Source: Cupriavidus basilensis
Lineage (GTDB): Bacteria > Pseudomonadota > Gammaproteobacteria > Burkholderiales > Burkholderiaceae
Length of the DNA: 64,000 nucleotides
Assembly (NCBI RefSeq): GCF_008801925.2
Contig: NZ_CP062803.1
Span: forward strand, 1,488,001-1,552,000
Direction: 5' to 3'
This document shows positions 8,303 to 17,083 of the stretch, piece by piece. Under the pieces are notes generated by a model that searched no databases, was not told the origin of the DNA, and saw only the letters and a list, made by a program, of their open reading frames with translations. Numbering within the stretch: position 1 is the first letter of the stretch; the number at the start of each line of letters is the position of its first letter. The position numbers and the translations under genes are program-made.

Positions 8303-9529
8303 TTGGCGCAGGCGGAACAACACGACCGCGCCGCGGGTGCCGGGCGCGTCTCCGAGACGCGCTTTGGCCTGTTTTATCTTGGCTATTATGGCTACGTCGG
8401 CGTCATCTCCCCCTATGTGAGCCTGTTCTTCGCCGGGCGCGGTTTTTCCCCGGTGCAGATCGGCGTGCTGATGGCCTGCTTCCAGGTCAGCCGCATCGTC
8501 GGCCCGTATTTCTGGGGCTGGCTGTCCGACGTGATGCACACCCGCGTGCGCCTGCTGCGCCTGGCCGCTGTGACATCCTTGCTGGCGTTCCTGATGGTGC
8601 CCGGCGTCACCAGCTATGGCGGCATGATGGCGATGATGATCGGGCTGAACCTGATCACCAGCGCCATGTCTCCACTGGGCGACGCGCTCACCATCTCCAC
8701 GCTGCGCCGCTACGGCGCCTTCGATTACCGCTACGGGCGCATCCGCATGTTCGGCTCGGCCGGCTTTATCGCGGCCGTGCTGCTGGGCGGGGCGCTGTTC
8801 GAGCGCTACGGCATGGAGGTGTTCCCGTGGCTGGCGAGCACCATGCTGGCGCTGTTCCTGGTGGTGGTGTTCGGCATGCGCGACGCGCCCGACGACGGGC
8901 CGCGCGTCAAGCCGCCGCCGGCGCTGCCGCTGCTGCGCCGTCCGGATGTGAGCTGGTTCTTCGGCTCGGCATTCCTGATGATGTTCGCGCACGCCGCGCT
9001 GTACGTGTTCTATTCCCTGTACCTGGAGCAGCTTGGCTACAGCAAGTTTGCTATCGGCGTGATGTGGACCATCGGCGTGGTGGCCGAGATCGTTTTCTTC
9101 TTTTACCAGGGGCGGTTGTTCGCAAGCGTACCGTTGCGTACCATCCTGGCCGGCACCTTCGTGCTGGCCGCGATCCGCTTTGGCCTGACCGGCTATTTTG
9201 CCCAGTTGTCATGGCTGATGGCGCTGGTGCAGGTGCTGCACGCGGCCACCTTCGGCGCGCACCATAGCGCTAGCCTGAAGCGCCTGCAGCGCTGGTTCGC
9301 GGGTCCCTTGCAGGGGCGTGGCCAGGCCCTTTACACCGGCCTTTCCTACGGCCTTGGCGGCACCTGCGGCGGGCTGGCGATGGGGTGGACGTGGAAGGCA
9401 CTCGGGCCCGCTCACACGTTCGGGCTGGCGGCACTGGCGGCGGCAGGCGGCGCCCTGTGCGCGTTCATGACCTTCCGTACGGAAGCGGCTTCCGACGCCA
9501 GGGCGCAAGCCGCCGCGGCCGGGCGCTGA
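8303..9529 (+). CDS. HcaT-like MFS transporter
   Basis: A twelve-helix carrier of the MFS_1-like/HcaT (phenylpropionate) type; conserved sequence starts at FGLFYLGYYGYVGVISPYVSLF and includes GRIRMFGSAGF and the late QALYTGLSYGLGGT. No ATG lies close to the conserved start. The nearest plausible codon is TTG at 8303, immediately after the aroC stop (8299-8301), giving 408 residues; the next upstream ATG (8210) would lie inside aroC. The close packing suggests co-expression with aroC. Substrate is unknown; an aromatic acid would fit family and neighbour but is inference. Confidence 0.82.
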   Translation: MAQAEQHDRAAGAGRVSETRFGLFYLGYYGYVGVISPYVSLFFAGRGFSPVQIGVLMACFQVSRIVGPYFWGWLSDVMHTRVRLLRLAAVTSLLAFLMVPGVTSYGGMMAMMIGLNLITSAMSPLGDALTISTLRRYGAFDYRYGRIRMFGSAGFIAAVLLGGALFERYGMEVFPWLASTMLALFLVVVFGMRDAPDDGPRVKPPPALPLLRRPDVSWFFGSAFLMMFAHAALYVFYSLYLEQLGYSKFAIGVMWTIGVVAEIVFFFYQGRLFASVPLRTILAGTFVLAAIRFGLTGYFAQLSWLMALVQVLHAATFGAHHSASLKRLQRWFAGPLQGRGQALYTGLSYGLGGTCGGLAMGWTWKALGPAHTFGLAALAAAGGALCAFMTFRTEAASDARAQAAAAGR

Positions 9530-9559
9530 CGGGCGCCGGCGTTCGGATCGTTCAGGGTT

Positions 9560-10666
9560 TCACAGCAGGCTTGCCACGTGCTCGGCCAGCGCCAGCGACG
9601 AGGTCAGCCCGGGCGACTCGATGCCGAACAGGTTGACCAGCCCGGGCACGCCATGGGTGGCCGGGCCATCGATGCGGAAATCCGCCGCGGGCTCGCCCGG
9701 ACCGCTGATCTTGGGGCGGATGCCGGCATAGCCCGGCTGCAGCGCGCCATCGGCCAGTCCCGGCCAGTAATTCCGCACTTCACCGTAAAAGCTGTCGGCA
9801 TCGGCCGGGTCCACGCCGTACTCGATCTCGTCGATCCAGCGCACATTGGGGCCGAAGCGCGCCTGGCCGCCCAGGTCGATCGTCAGGTGCACGCCCAGGC
9901 CGGCGGCCTCCGGCACCGGGTAGATCAGGCGCGAGAAGGGGGCGCGCCCGGCCAGCGTGAAGTAGCAGCCTTTGGCGTAGTACTGCGGTGGAACATGTGC
10001 GGCAGGCATGCCTTTGATGCTGCGCGCCAGCGCTGGCGCGGTCAGGCCGGCCGAATTGATCACGGTGCGGGCCAGTAGCGTGGTACCCGCCGCGTCGTCC
10101 TGGCCGCCCACGTCGAGGCGGATGCCATCCGGCATTACGGCGCCGCCGGCCACGGGCGACTGCACCGCCAGCATGGCGCCGGCGTTCTCAGCGTCACCCA
10201 GCAAGGCCAGCATCAGGCCATGGCTGTCGACGATGCCGGTGGACGCGGAGAGCAGGGCGGCGCGGCATTGCAGGTTCGGCTCCAGCGCCTGCGCCTCGGC
10301 CTGGCTGAGCAACTGCAGGTCATGCACGCCATTGGCCGCGGCCTTGGCCCGGATGCCTTCCAGCGTGGCGACCTGAGCCTCGGTGGTGGCTACGATCAGC
10401 TTGCCGCAGCGCTGGTGCTGGATGTGGTGCGAGGCGCAGTACTCGTACAGCATGGCCTTGCCGCGCACGCACATCGTGGCCTTGAGCGAGCCGGCCGGAT
10501 AGTAGATGCCGGCGTGGATCACTTCGCTGTTGCGCGCGCTGGTGATGGTGCCGAAGGCGTTCTCGGCTTCCAGGATGATGACTTCGCGGCCCTGCATGGC
10601 CAGTTGTCTCGCCACGGCCAGGCCCACTACGCCCGCGCCGATTACCACGCAATCTACTTGTTCCAT
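9560..10666 (-). CDS. LhgO-like FAD-dependent 2-hydroxyacid oxidase/dehydrogenase
   Basis: FAD oxidoreductase of the DAO fold, 368 residues. It has the dinucleotide motif [16 protein letters not shown] (about residues 8-23), the family block [15 protein letters not shown] (about 43-57) and [12 protein letters not shown] near the end, all characteristic of L-2-hydroxyglutarate oxidase (LhgO/L2HGDH). Predicted role is oxidation of L-2-hydroxyglutarate or a related acid, with electrons passing to the quinone pool. It lies 108 bp downstream of a FadR-type regulator on the same strand, so the pair is probably one regulated unit. Confidence 0.85.
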   Translation of the reverse strand: MEQVDCVVIGAGVVGLAVARQLAMQGREVIILEAENAFGTITSARNSEVIHAGIYYPAGSLKATMCVRGKAMLYEYCASHHIQHQRCGKLIVATTEAQVATLEGIRAKAAANGVHDLQLLSQAEAQALEPNLQCRAALLSASTGIVDSHGLMLALLGDAENAGAMLAVQSPVAGGAVMPDGIRLDVGGQDDAAGTTLLARTVINSAGLTAPALARSIKGMPAAHVPPQYYAKGCYFTLAGRAPFSRLIYPVPEAAGLGVHLTIDLGGQARFGPNVRWIDEIEYGVDPADADSFYGEVRNYWPGLADGALQPGYAGIRPKISGPGEPAADFRIDGPATHGVPGLVNLFGIESPGLTSSLALAEHVASLL

Positions 10667-10774
10667 TGTCGTTCTCTGCTGATGCGGCCGGCGCCTGTCA
10701 GGCGGTGCGTGCCGCGGGTCCCTGGATCGTGTTGTGCCGTGGATAGATAGGCCCTGCGCTCTGCGCGCCAGGGC

Positions 10775-11473
10775 TTAACGCAAAGTCAGCCCCATGCGCT
10801 TGGCTGCCGCGCCGAGGTGCCTGCGTGCGGCCTGCCGCGCCGCGCTGGCGTTGCCGGCGGCAATGGCCTCCACCAGCGCGGTGTGCTCGCTGTCGGCGCC
10901 CTGCGAGCCGCCGCGAAAGCGGGCGGCGTTTTCCCAGGCGGTTTGCCGCGCCGCCAGCATGTGCTGGCCGACAAAATCCGTCAGGCCGGTAAAGCAGGGG
11001 TTGTGCGCGGCCTGCGCGATGGCGTGGTGGAACGCTACGTCGGCGGCTGCGGCGCTGGTGAAGTCCTTGGCGTGCTCGCGCATCGCGGCCAGCGCGGCGC
11101 GGATGGCTTGCAGGTCTTCGTCGGTGCGGCGCTGCGCGGCCATTTCGGCGCAGGCGCATTCCACCACCATGCGCAACTCGAATAGCTGGGCCGGGGTCGG
11201 GCCGCCTTGCAGTTCGGGGGGCATGCGCCACACCTGGCCGCCGGGCGTGTCCGATACATAGGCGCCAGAGCCTTTGCGCGTTACCAGCAGCCCGTCTGCC
11301 TTCAGTTGTGCGATGGCCTCACGGACGATGGGGCGGCTCACGCCAAAGGTCTCGCCAAGGGCGGCTTCAGCCGGGAGCCGGGCACCGGCGGCAAAGCGGC
11401 CGGCCGCGATGTCGGCGCGCAGGGCGTCGGCGATACGCGCGGCAAGCGAGGCGGGGCGGCTCAGGACGGTCAT
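10775..11473 (-). CDS. FadR-subfamily GntR transcription regulator
   Basis: This 232-residue protein has an N-terminal winged helix (about 10-78, RLPAEAALGETFGVSRPIVREAI split across the HTH, then LVTRKGSGAYV) and a C-terminal FCD domain (about 95-220) with FELRMVVE and FHHAIAQAAHNPCF, whose acidic and histidine residues bind a metal and carboxylate ligand. It precedes the LhgO-like oxidase on the same strand, so it probably senses the hydroxyacid that the oxidase consumes. A likely operator lies 17 bp upstream of its start codon. Confidence 0.88.
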   Translation of the reverse strand: MTVLSRPASLAARIADALRADIAAGRFAAGARLPAEAALGETFGVSRPIVREAIAQLKADGLLVTRKGSGAYVSDTPGGQVWRMPPELQGGPTPAQLFELRMVVECACAEMAAQRRTDEDLQAIRAALAAMREHAKDFTSAAAADVAFHHAIAQAAHNPCFTGLTDFVGQHMLAARQTAWENAARFRGGSQGADSEHTALVEAIAAGNASAARQAARRHLGAAAKRMGLTLR

Positions 11474-11489
11474 CGATTAATATGTAAGG

Positions 11490-11500
11490 CTGTCAGACAG
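11490..11500. promoter_or_regulatory. Probable FadR-type operator CTGTCAGACAG
   Basis: This perfect inverted repeat, CTGTC-A-GACAG, sits 17 bp before the start of the GntR/FadR regulator gene. The TGTC-N-GACA form matches the short operators known for FadR-subfamily regulators, so autoregulation is likely. Confidence 0.6.
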
Positions 11501-11739
11501 ATTGTGGTGCGATTCTGCAAGGAAAGCGGGGCGGCGTCAAGGCGTGCCTGCCGTCTTGGTGGTCGGATTTTTCTCAAGGTTTTCCAGGAAAGCGCCGATA
11601 GCAAACTGGATGAGTTGCGCTATTCACTTGGTACATCGCGGCGCCTCGCTAGGTGGTGGCCGGGACGACCGTTCCTGCGTTCCCGTGGCCACTGTTGGAT
11701 CTGCCACGCCCCCTGCCCGGGCGTTCACCGGTGCTAACC

Positions 11740-12630
11740 ATGATTGCACTCACCCCTGACGATCTTCCCGTCGGCCAGCCCTTGCCTTGGTCCTTGCTGG
11801 ACGAGGCAGGCAATCTCGTGCTCGGCAGCGGCAGCGTGATTCCCGAGGACCGCGACGTCGCCCTGGTGTTCCGCCATGGCACGGTGTGCCGGCCAGAGGA
11901 CGAACTGGGTGAAGCGGGCGAGCCGTTGGACGGCGGGCGGCAGGCCAGTGCGGGCCCGCTTGGCTTGCAGGTAGGCACGCTGCTGCAGGTCAAGTCGGCG
12001 GGGCAGACCGGGCGCGCCGCGGCCAGCCGGCTGATCGGATTTGTCGAGCAGGGCCTGTTCGTGACCTGGCCGCAGCTCGGCGGGAAGGAACTACAGCTCA
12101 AGCCCGGCGAGTCGGTGTTGCTGCGCGGCTTTTCCGGTCACGCCATCCTCAGTTTCGAGTCGACGGTGACGGCCATCTGCCGCAGTCCCTTCCGTTACCT
12201 GGTCTTGTCGGCGCCGGTCGAGCCGCAACAGATGCCGGTGCGCGCGGCGACCCGCGTGCCGACGCGGCTGGCGGCTTACCTGGTGGATCCCGGCAGCGCG
12301 GACGATGAGGCCGCGTCACAGCACCGGCCTGCCCGTCTGGTGTTGCTGACCGACCTGAGCACTGGCGGCGCGCAGATCCAGATCGCCGGTGCAGTGCCGG
12401 CATCCGGTGCGGCGGTGCGATTGTGCTTCCATCTGCGCACCGCCGCGCTGGACAGCGAGATCATGGTCGACGGAGTGGTGCGCAACGCGTTGCCTGCCGA
12501 GGGCGATGCGGAGTTTCCCACGTTCGGCGTTGTGTTCGAAGCCCTCGGCGAGCGCGAGCTGACGCTGCTCCAGTGCTTTATCTATGAGCAGTTGCTGGCA
12601 AATGCCAGCATGCAGGTCACCGCCGCGTGA
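11740..12630 (+). CDS. PilZ-domain protein (YcgR-like)
   Basis: The protein is 296 residues. The N-terminal half (about 1-160) is a beta-rich region with PLPWSLLDEAGNLVLGSGSVI, then a YcgR-N/PilZN-like segment. The C-terminal half is a PilZ domain (about 165-285) with the c-di-GMP motif arginines in RAATRVPTR and the D-x-S-x-x-G element in LTDLSTGGAQI. Binding of c-di-GMP is therefore expected. No flagellar or cellulose gene is nearby, so the output is unknown. The ATG at 11740 begins the conserved sequence; a longer reading from 11653 is proline-rich and unlikely. Confidence 0.82.
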   Translation: MIALTPDDLPVGQPLPWSLLDEAGNLVLGSGSVIPEDRDVALVFRHGTVCRPEDELGEAGEPLDGGRQASAGPLGLQVGTLLQVKSAGQTGRAAASRLIGFVEQGLFVTWPQLGGKELQLKPGESVLLRGFSGHAILSFESTVTAICRSPFRYLVLSAPVEPQQMPVRAATRVPTRLAAYLVDPGSADDEAASQHRPARLVLLTDLSTGGAQIQIAGAVPASGAAVRLCFHLRTAALDSEIMVDGVVRNALPAEGDAEFPTFGVVFEALGERELTLLQCFIYEQLLANASMQVTAA

Positions 12631-12778
12631 CAGGGGGCGGCGTTTGGAGTCATCCTGCTAACACGGATTCTTGCCCGAATCACGCTTCTCGTTTCTACTG
12701 TCCCCTACAAGAAAATCGGGCATCGCATGCTGGCATTGCGGCGGGCCGATATCCCGATCCCTGCCGCAAGGAGACATC

Positions 12779-13234
12779 ATGAAGCACATATCCCGCTTTG
12801 GCGCGCCCTTGCGCGCGCCCATCCTGGCGGCGCTGCTAGCCGTTGCCATGCCAGCCATGGCCAATATTGCGCAGGGCGGCAGCCAGGCGCGTGCTTTGTC
12901 GATGGACGAGCGCGCGCTGGGACTGGAAGCTCTTTCGAGCGGAACCAGGCCAGCCGGCGCCGGTGCTGACGGTGCGCGCCTGCTGGTCGGGATGTCGCCC
13001 CTGGACGTGGCCTCGGCCACAGCCCTCGGCAAGCCGCGCGAGGCTGGTGGCATGACGGACGCGGTGCTGGCCCTGATCGATGGGATCGGGCAGGTGCCGC
13101 TCGCCGGCCCGGCACTCATCACGCTGATTGCTGGCGTGGCCGATGTGATTGGCTGGTATCAGAGCGTGGCCGACGACAAGCCGCTCTACCAGGACTCACT
13201 GACGTCGCCCGCGACGTCGAGCCCCCAAGGCTGA
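12779..13234 (+). CDS. secreted hypothetical protein
   Basis: I do not recognise this 151-residue protein. It has a clear signal peptide (MKHISRFGAPLRAPILAALL, cleavage near AMPAMA-NIA), then a small helical, alanine-rich body and a hydrophobic segment VPLAGPALITLIAGVADVIG (about 115-134), ending in a Ser/Pro tail. The start is fixed by AAGGAGA 6-7 bp before the ATG. It stands alone and is followed by a strong terminator. The second hydrophobic stretch could anchor it in a membrane. Export is well supported; function is unknown. Confidence 0.7.
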   Translation: MKHISRFGAPLRAPILAALLAVAMPAMANIAQGGSQARALSMDERALGLEALSSGTRPAGAGADGARLLVGMSPLDVASATALGKPREAGGMTDAVLALIDGIGQVPLAGPALITLIAGVADVIGWYQSVADDKPLYQDSLTSPATSSPQG

Positions 13235-13243
13235 GCCCCAAAG

Positions 13244-13273
13244 AAAACGGCACCGAATCCGGTGCCGTTTTGC
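13244..13273. terminator. Bidirectional terminator between the secreted protein and ETF-QO genes
   Basis: The stem ACGGCACCG-AAT-CCGGTGCCGT is flanked by AAAGAAA on the left and TTTT on the right, so it can serve both converging transcripts. Confidence 0.85.
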
Positions 13274-13289
13274 TTGCCCTGCGGCGAAC

Positions 13290-14975
13290 TTACATGCCCA
13301 CGTAGTTCGGGCCGCCGCCGCCTTCCGGCGTCACCCATACGATATTCTGGGTGGGATCCTTGATGTCGCAGGTCTTGCAGTGCACGCAGTTCTGCGCATT
13401 GATCTGCAGGCGTTCCTTGCCGTCGTCGTTCTGCACGAACTCGTACACGCCGGCCGGGCAGTAGCGGCTTTCGGGGCCGGCAAACTTGTCCCAGTTGACA
13501 TTGACGGGAACGCTTGCGTCCTTGAGCGTCAAGTGGGCCGGCTGGTTTTCCTCATGGTTGGTGTTGCTGATGAACACCGAGCTGAGGCGGTCGAAGGTGA
13601 GCTTGCCGTCCGGCTTCGGATAGACGATCTGCTGGCACTCGGCGGCTGGCTTGAGGTAGACGTGGTCCGGCTTCTCGCGGTGGATGGTCCAGGGCGGGTT
13701 GCGGATGCCCAGCTTGGGCAGCAGCCATTGCTCGATGCCGGTCATCAGCGTGGCGGTGGTGCGGCCCTTCTTGAACCACTGCTTGAAGTTCTTTGCCTGC
13801 AGCAGTTCCTTGTGCAGCCAGCTGTTCTCGAAGGCGGTCGGGTAGGCCGTCAGTTCGTCGTGCTGGCGGTTGGCCTGCAGCGCATCGTAGGCGGCTTCGG
13901 CGGCCATCATGCCGGTCTTGATGGCAGCGTGGCTGCCCTTGATGCGCGAGGCGTTCAGGTAACCGGCGTCGCAGCCGACCAGGGCGCCACCCGGGAATAC
14001 GGTCTTGGGCAGCGACAGCAGGCCGCCGGCGGTAATGGCGCGCGCGCCGTAGCTGATGCGCTTGCCGCCTTCGAAATACGTGCGGATTTCCGGGTGTGTC
14101 TTGAAGCGCTGGAACTCCTCGAACGGCGAGAGCCAGGGGTTGGTGTAGTCCAGGCCCACCACAAAGCCCACGGCGACCTTGTTGTCTTCCATGTGGTACA
14201 GGAAGGAGCCGCCGTAGGTGGCCGGGTCCAGCGGCCAGCCGGCGGTGTGCACGACCAGGCCTGGCTGGTGCTTGGCGGGATCGATCTCCCATAGCTCCTT
14301 CAGGCCGATGCCGTAGCTCTGCGGATCCTTGCCGGCGTCGAGCTTGTACTTGGCGATCAGCTGCTTGCCCAGGTGGCCGCGCGAGCCTTCGGCGAAGATG
14401 GTGTACTTGGCGTGCAGCTCCATGCCGAGCTGGAAGTTCTCGGTCGGCTCGCCTTCCTTGTTGATGCCCATGTTGCCGGTGGCGACGCCCTTGACCGAGC
14501 CGTCGTCGTTGTAGAGCACCTCGGCGGCCGGGAAGCCCGGGAAGATCTCGACGCCCAGGCCCTCGGCCTGTTGCCCCAGCCAGCGCGTGAAGTTGGACAG
14601 GCTGACGATGTAGTTGCCGTGGTTGTGGAAGCACTCCGGCAGCAGCGCGGACGGCGTGGCCTTGGAGCCGGTTTCGTTGAGGAAGAGGAACTTGTCTTCG
14701 GCGACCGGCTGGTTCAGCGGGGCGCCGAGCTCCTTCCAGTTGGGGATCAGCTCATTGAGCGCAACCGGGTCCATGATGGCGCCGGACAGGATGTGGGCGC
14801 CCGGCTCGGAGCCTTTTTCCAGCACGCAGACATTGACCTCGGTGCCTTTCTCCTGGGCGAGCTGCTTCAGGCGGATGGCGGTCGCCAGGCCGGCGGGGCC
14901 GCCGCCAACGATGACGACGTCGTATTCCATGGCCTCGCGGGGGCCGTACTGCTCCAGGAGCTGTTGCTGATTCAT
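13290..14975 (-). CDS. electron transfer flavoprotein-ubiquinone oxidoreductase
   Basis: Passes electrons from reduced ETF (acyl-CoA dehydrogenases) to ubiquinone at the inner membrane. The 561-residue chain is full length. The FAD motif VVIVGGGPAGLATAIRL lies at about residues 20-36, the membrane-dipping ubiquinone region is in the middle, and the C-terminal 4Fe-4S site is held by cysteines in RYCPAGVYE and QNCVHCKTCDI. Fatty-acid and amino-acid oxidation depend on it, in line with a fatty-acid-type operator in the divergent intergenic region. It begins with MNQQQLLEQYGPREAMEYD. Confidence 0.96.
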   Translation of the reverse strand: MNQQQLLEQYGPREAMEYDVVIVGGGPAGLATAIRLKQLAQEKGTEVNVCVLEKGSEPGAHILSGAIMDPVALNELIPNWKELGAPLNQPVAEDKFLFLNETGSKATPSALLPECFHNHGNYIVSLSNFTRWLGQQAEGLGVEIFPGFPAAEVLYNDDGSVKGVATGNMGINKEGEPTENFQLGMELHAKYTIFAEGSRGHLGKQLIAKYKLDAGKDPQSYGIGLKELWEIDPAKHQPGLVVHTAGWPLDPATYGGSFLYHMEDNKVAVGFVVGLDYTNPWLSPFEEFQRFKTHPEIRTYFEGGKRISYGARAITAGGLLSLPKTVFPGGALVGCDAGYLNASRIKGSHAAIKTGMMAAEAAYDALQANRQHDELTAYPTAFENSWLHKELLQAKNFKQWFKKGRTTATLMTGIEQWLLPKLGIRNPPWTIHREKPDHVYLKPAAECQQIVYPKPDGKLTFDRLSSVFISNTNHEENQPAHLTLKDASVPVNVNWDKFAGPESRYCPAGVYEFVQNDDGKERLQINAQNCVHCKTCDIKDPTQNIVWVTPEGGGGPNYVGM

Positions 14976-15322
14976 TGTCTCTAACCCTCTATTCTTGGCA
15001 ACTTGCGCGCAATTGTGGGAAATGCCGTGTTCGGTGGTACCGGGGATGCGATGATCGGGGGGAACTTGGGGCAGGGGCGGGGCAGCGCACTCGCCAGATC
15101 GTAGCGGCCATGCGCGTTTTTCCTCTTTCCCTTTGTGGCCCGAGTTCTTAGAATCTCCGGCATTGTCCGGGACTCGCCATGGTCAGGCAAGATTTTTTTT
15201 GGAACGACCGTTCTTTTTTTTGATATGCTGCCTTCGGTTTCAGCAGGCAGATTTCGCGAGGAGCCCCCGTTGGCCGTGGCCATGGCAGGCGGCGCCGGGG
15301 GCTCCCGAACATAGAGGCCATT
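14976..15322. other. Divergent regulatory region between ETF-QO and SDR genes
   Basis: This 347-bp region has no gene. It holds the start signals for two divergent genes. The rightward side has a palindromic operator and promoter (annotated separately at 15202). The leftward side has no clear consensus boxes. Confidence 0.5.
15199..15229 (+). promoter_or_regulatory. Promoter with TetR-type operator GAACGACCGTTC
   Basis: The perfect inverted repeat GAACG-AC-CGTTC (15202-15213) lies between two T-tracts. It overlaps a possible -35 TTGGAA (15199-15204) and precedes an extended -10, TGATATGCT (15221-15229; -10 hexamer 15224-15229). The 19-bp spacer is long, so the extended -10 probably matters. 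A repressor bound here would block the SDR promoter. The arm pattern is typical of TetR-family sites, including regulators of fatty-acid and branched-chain acyl-CoA breakdown; the regulator gene is not in the window. Confidence 0.6.
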
Positions 15323-16108
15323 ATGGGTTTGTCGATCAATCTGGAAGGCAAGGTCGCGCTGGTGACAGGCGCTTCAAGCGGTCTGGGCACGCGGTTTGCC
15401 CATGTCCTGGCGAGTGCCGGCGCCAAGGTCATCCTGGCGTCGCGGCGTACCGAGCGGCTCAAGGAGCTGCGTGCCGCGATCGAGGCCGAGGGCGGCAGCG
15501 CGCACGTGGTGCAGCTCGACGTGACCGACCACGACAGCGTGCGCTCCGCGGTGGCCCATGCCGAGACCGAGGCCGGGGCGATCGACATCCTGGTCAATAA
15601 CTCGGGCGTCTCCACCACCCAGCGCCTGACCGACGTGACCCCCGACGACTTCGATTTCGTCTTCGACACCAATACCCGGGGCGCTTTCTTCGTGGCGCAG
15701 GAAGTGGCCAAGCGCATGATTGCGCGCGCCAAGGGCGCCGAGAAGAACGGCAATCCGCTGCCGCAGTCGCGCATCGTCAATATCGCGTCGGTCGCCGGGC
15801 TCAAGGTGCTCTCGCAGATCGGCGTGTACTGCATGAGCAAGGCCGCGGTGGTGCACATGACCAAGTCCATGGCGCTGGAGTGGGCGCGCCATGGCATCAA
15901 CGTCAACGCCATCTGCCCCGGTTATATCGACACCGATATCAACCACCACCATTGGGACACCGACGCCGGCCAGAAACTGGTCCAAATGCTGCCCCGCAAG
16001 CGCGTGGGCAAGCCCGAGGACCTGGACGGCCTGTTGTTGCTGCTGGCGTCCGACCAGTCGGCATTCATCAACGGCGCGATCATTACCGCCGACGACGGCA
16101 TGGTGTAG
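15323..16108 (+). CDS. SDR-family oxidoreductase (3-hydroxyacyl-CoA dehydrogenase/FabG-like)
   Basis: This 261-residue short-chain dehydrogenase has the cofactor motif TGASSGLG (about 14-21), the NNSG element (about 92-95), catalytic Ser in IVNIASVAGL, and YCMSKAA with the Tyr-Lys pair (about 172-176). The sequence resembles Burkholderiales SDRs annotated as acetoacetyl- or 3-oxoacyl reductases; the exact substrate cannot be fixed. It has its own promoter with a TetR-type operator. The divergent neighbour is ETF-QO, so a role in acyl-chain oxidation is a fair inference. Confidence 0.85.
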   Translation: MGLSINLEGKVALVTGASSGLGTRFAHVLASAGAKVILASRRTERLKELRAAIEAEGGSAHVVQLDVTDHDSVRSAVAHAETEAGAIDILVNNSGVSTTQRLTDVTPDDFDFVFDTNTRGAFFVAQEVAKRMIARAKGAEKNGNPLPQSRIVNIASVAGLKVLSQIGVYCMSKAAVVHMTKSMALEWARHGINVNAICPGYIDTDINHHHWDTDAGQKLVQMLPRKRVGKPEDLDGLLLLLASDQSAFINGAIITADDGMV

Positions 16109-16474
16109 CCGTCAGAAGGGCGGCGCGCGCTCGCGTGCGCTTGCCGGCAGGTTGGCCCTGGCCCGCGCCAAAAGCAGCGGCCGGGCGTGCGATTCACGGT
16201 CCCTGGGCTTATCCGGTCCCCTTGGGCACCCTGCGGAATCGATGGCCTGCCGGATTCCCACGGCCAGAAGGCTGCCTGCTGGCGCGAGCCAGCGTGGGGC
16301 GCACGGGTGCCCCTGTCCAGCAGGAGCCATGCGTGGCACGGAGCAAAAGTTCCCGCGCGCGCAGCAAGTCTTGGCATAATCCGCCAAGTCTTGAGATTAA
16401 GTCTTTACATAATTCAAAGAGAAAATCCGTGCGTAGCCAGCGGCGCCGCGCGGACCGGACCGGAGGCCGGGGAG
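16109..16474. other. Intergenic leader of the TRAP operon with CAAGTCTTG direct repeats
   Basis: No gene is seen in these 366 bp. The last 110 bp turn AT-rich. CAAGTCTTG occurs twice exactly 20 bp apart (16365-16373 and 16385-16393), and the core AAGTCTT recurs at 16399-16405. Two full helical turns between the repeats suggest side-by-side binding of a regulator ahead of dctQ. Confidence 0.45.
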
Positions 16475-17083
16475 ATGCAAGCAGATCGGGAGGGGCGGCG
16501 CGATGCCGACCCAAAACACGTCACGGCCATGCCGGACGAGACTGGCGCCAGCCAGCAAGGGGACAGCGGCTTCAAGGTATCGCCGCGAATTGAAGACTGG
16601 GTTGGCGTGATCGTCATGGTGCTGCTGGTGTGCATCACCTTCGCCAACGTGGTGGTCCGTTATTTCACCGATGAATCGTTTGCCTGGACCGAGGAATTCT
16701 CGGTCTTCCTGATGATCGTGCTGGCCCTGGTGGCAGGCAGCGCAGCCGTGGCGCGCGACCGCAATATCCGCATTGAATTCTTCTTCGATCGTGGCAGTGC
16801 GGCGCGGCAGCGGCGCCTGGCGGTGCTGTCGGCGGTAGCCGTTGCGGTCATGTTCATCGCGCTGGCGGTGCTGGGCGCTCGCGTGGCGTGGGACGAATAC
16901 ACGTTTGGAGAAACCTCGCCGGGCATTGGCGTGCCGAGCTGGTGGTACTCCATCTGGCTGCCGGTGCTGTCCGCCGCCATCGCGCTGCGGGCGCTCGGCG
17001 TAGCGGTGCGCAACCTGCGCGCGCTCAAGGCCCTGCATGCCGAGCGCGTCGATGGCGCAGCCGCTTCGGAGTCCACGCCATGA
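16475..17083 (+). CDS. dctQ: TRAP transporter small permease
   Basis: The DctQ-type small membrane subunit, 202 residues, has four hydrophobic segments (about 42-65, 77-100, 120-142, 160-180) and the family block NVVVRYFTDESFAWTEEFSVF. It stabilises the large permease and helps couple the binding protein. I take the ATG at 16475 because GGAGG lies 8 bp upstream; an alternative ATG at 16529 has no ribosome-binding site. The start leaves a polar N-terminal tail of about 40 residues, longer than usual. Its stop overlaps the dctM start (ATGA). Confidence 0.88.
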   Translation: MQADREGRRDADPKHVTAMPDETGASQQGDSGFKVSPRIEDWVGVIVMVLLVCITFANVVVRYFTDESFAWTEEFSVFLMIVLALVAGSAAVARDRNIRIEFFFDRGSAARQRRLAVLSAVAVAVMFIALAVLGARVAWDEYTFGETSPGIGVPSWWYSIWLPVLSAAIALRALGVAVRNLRALKALHAERVDGAAASESTP

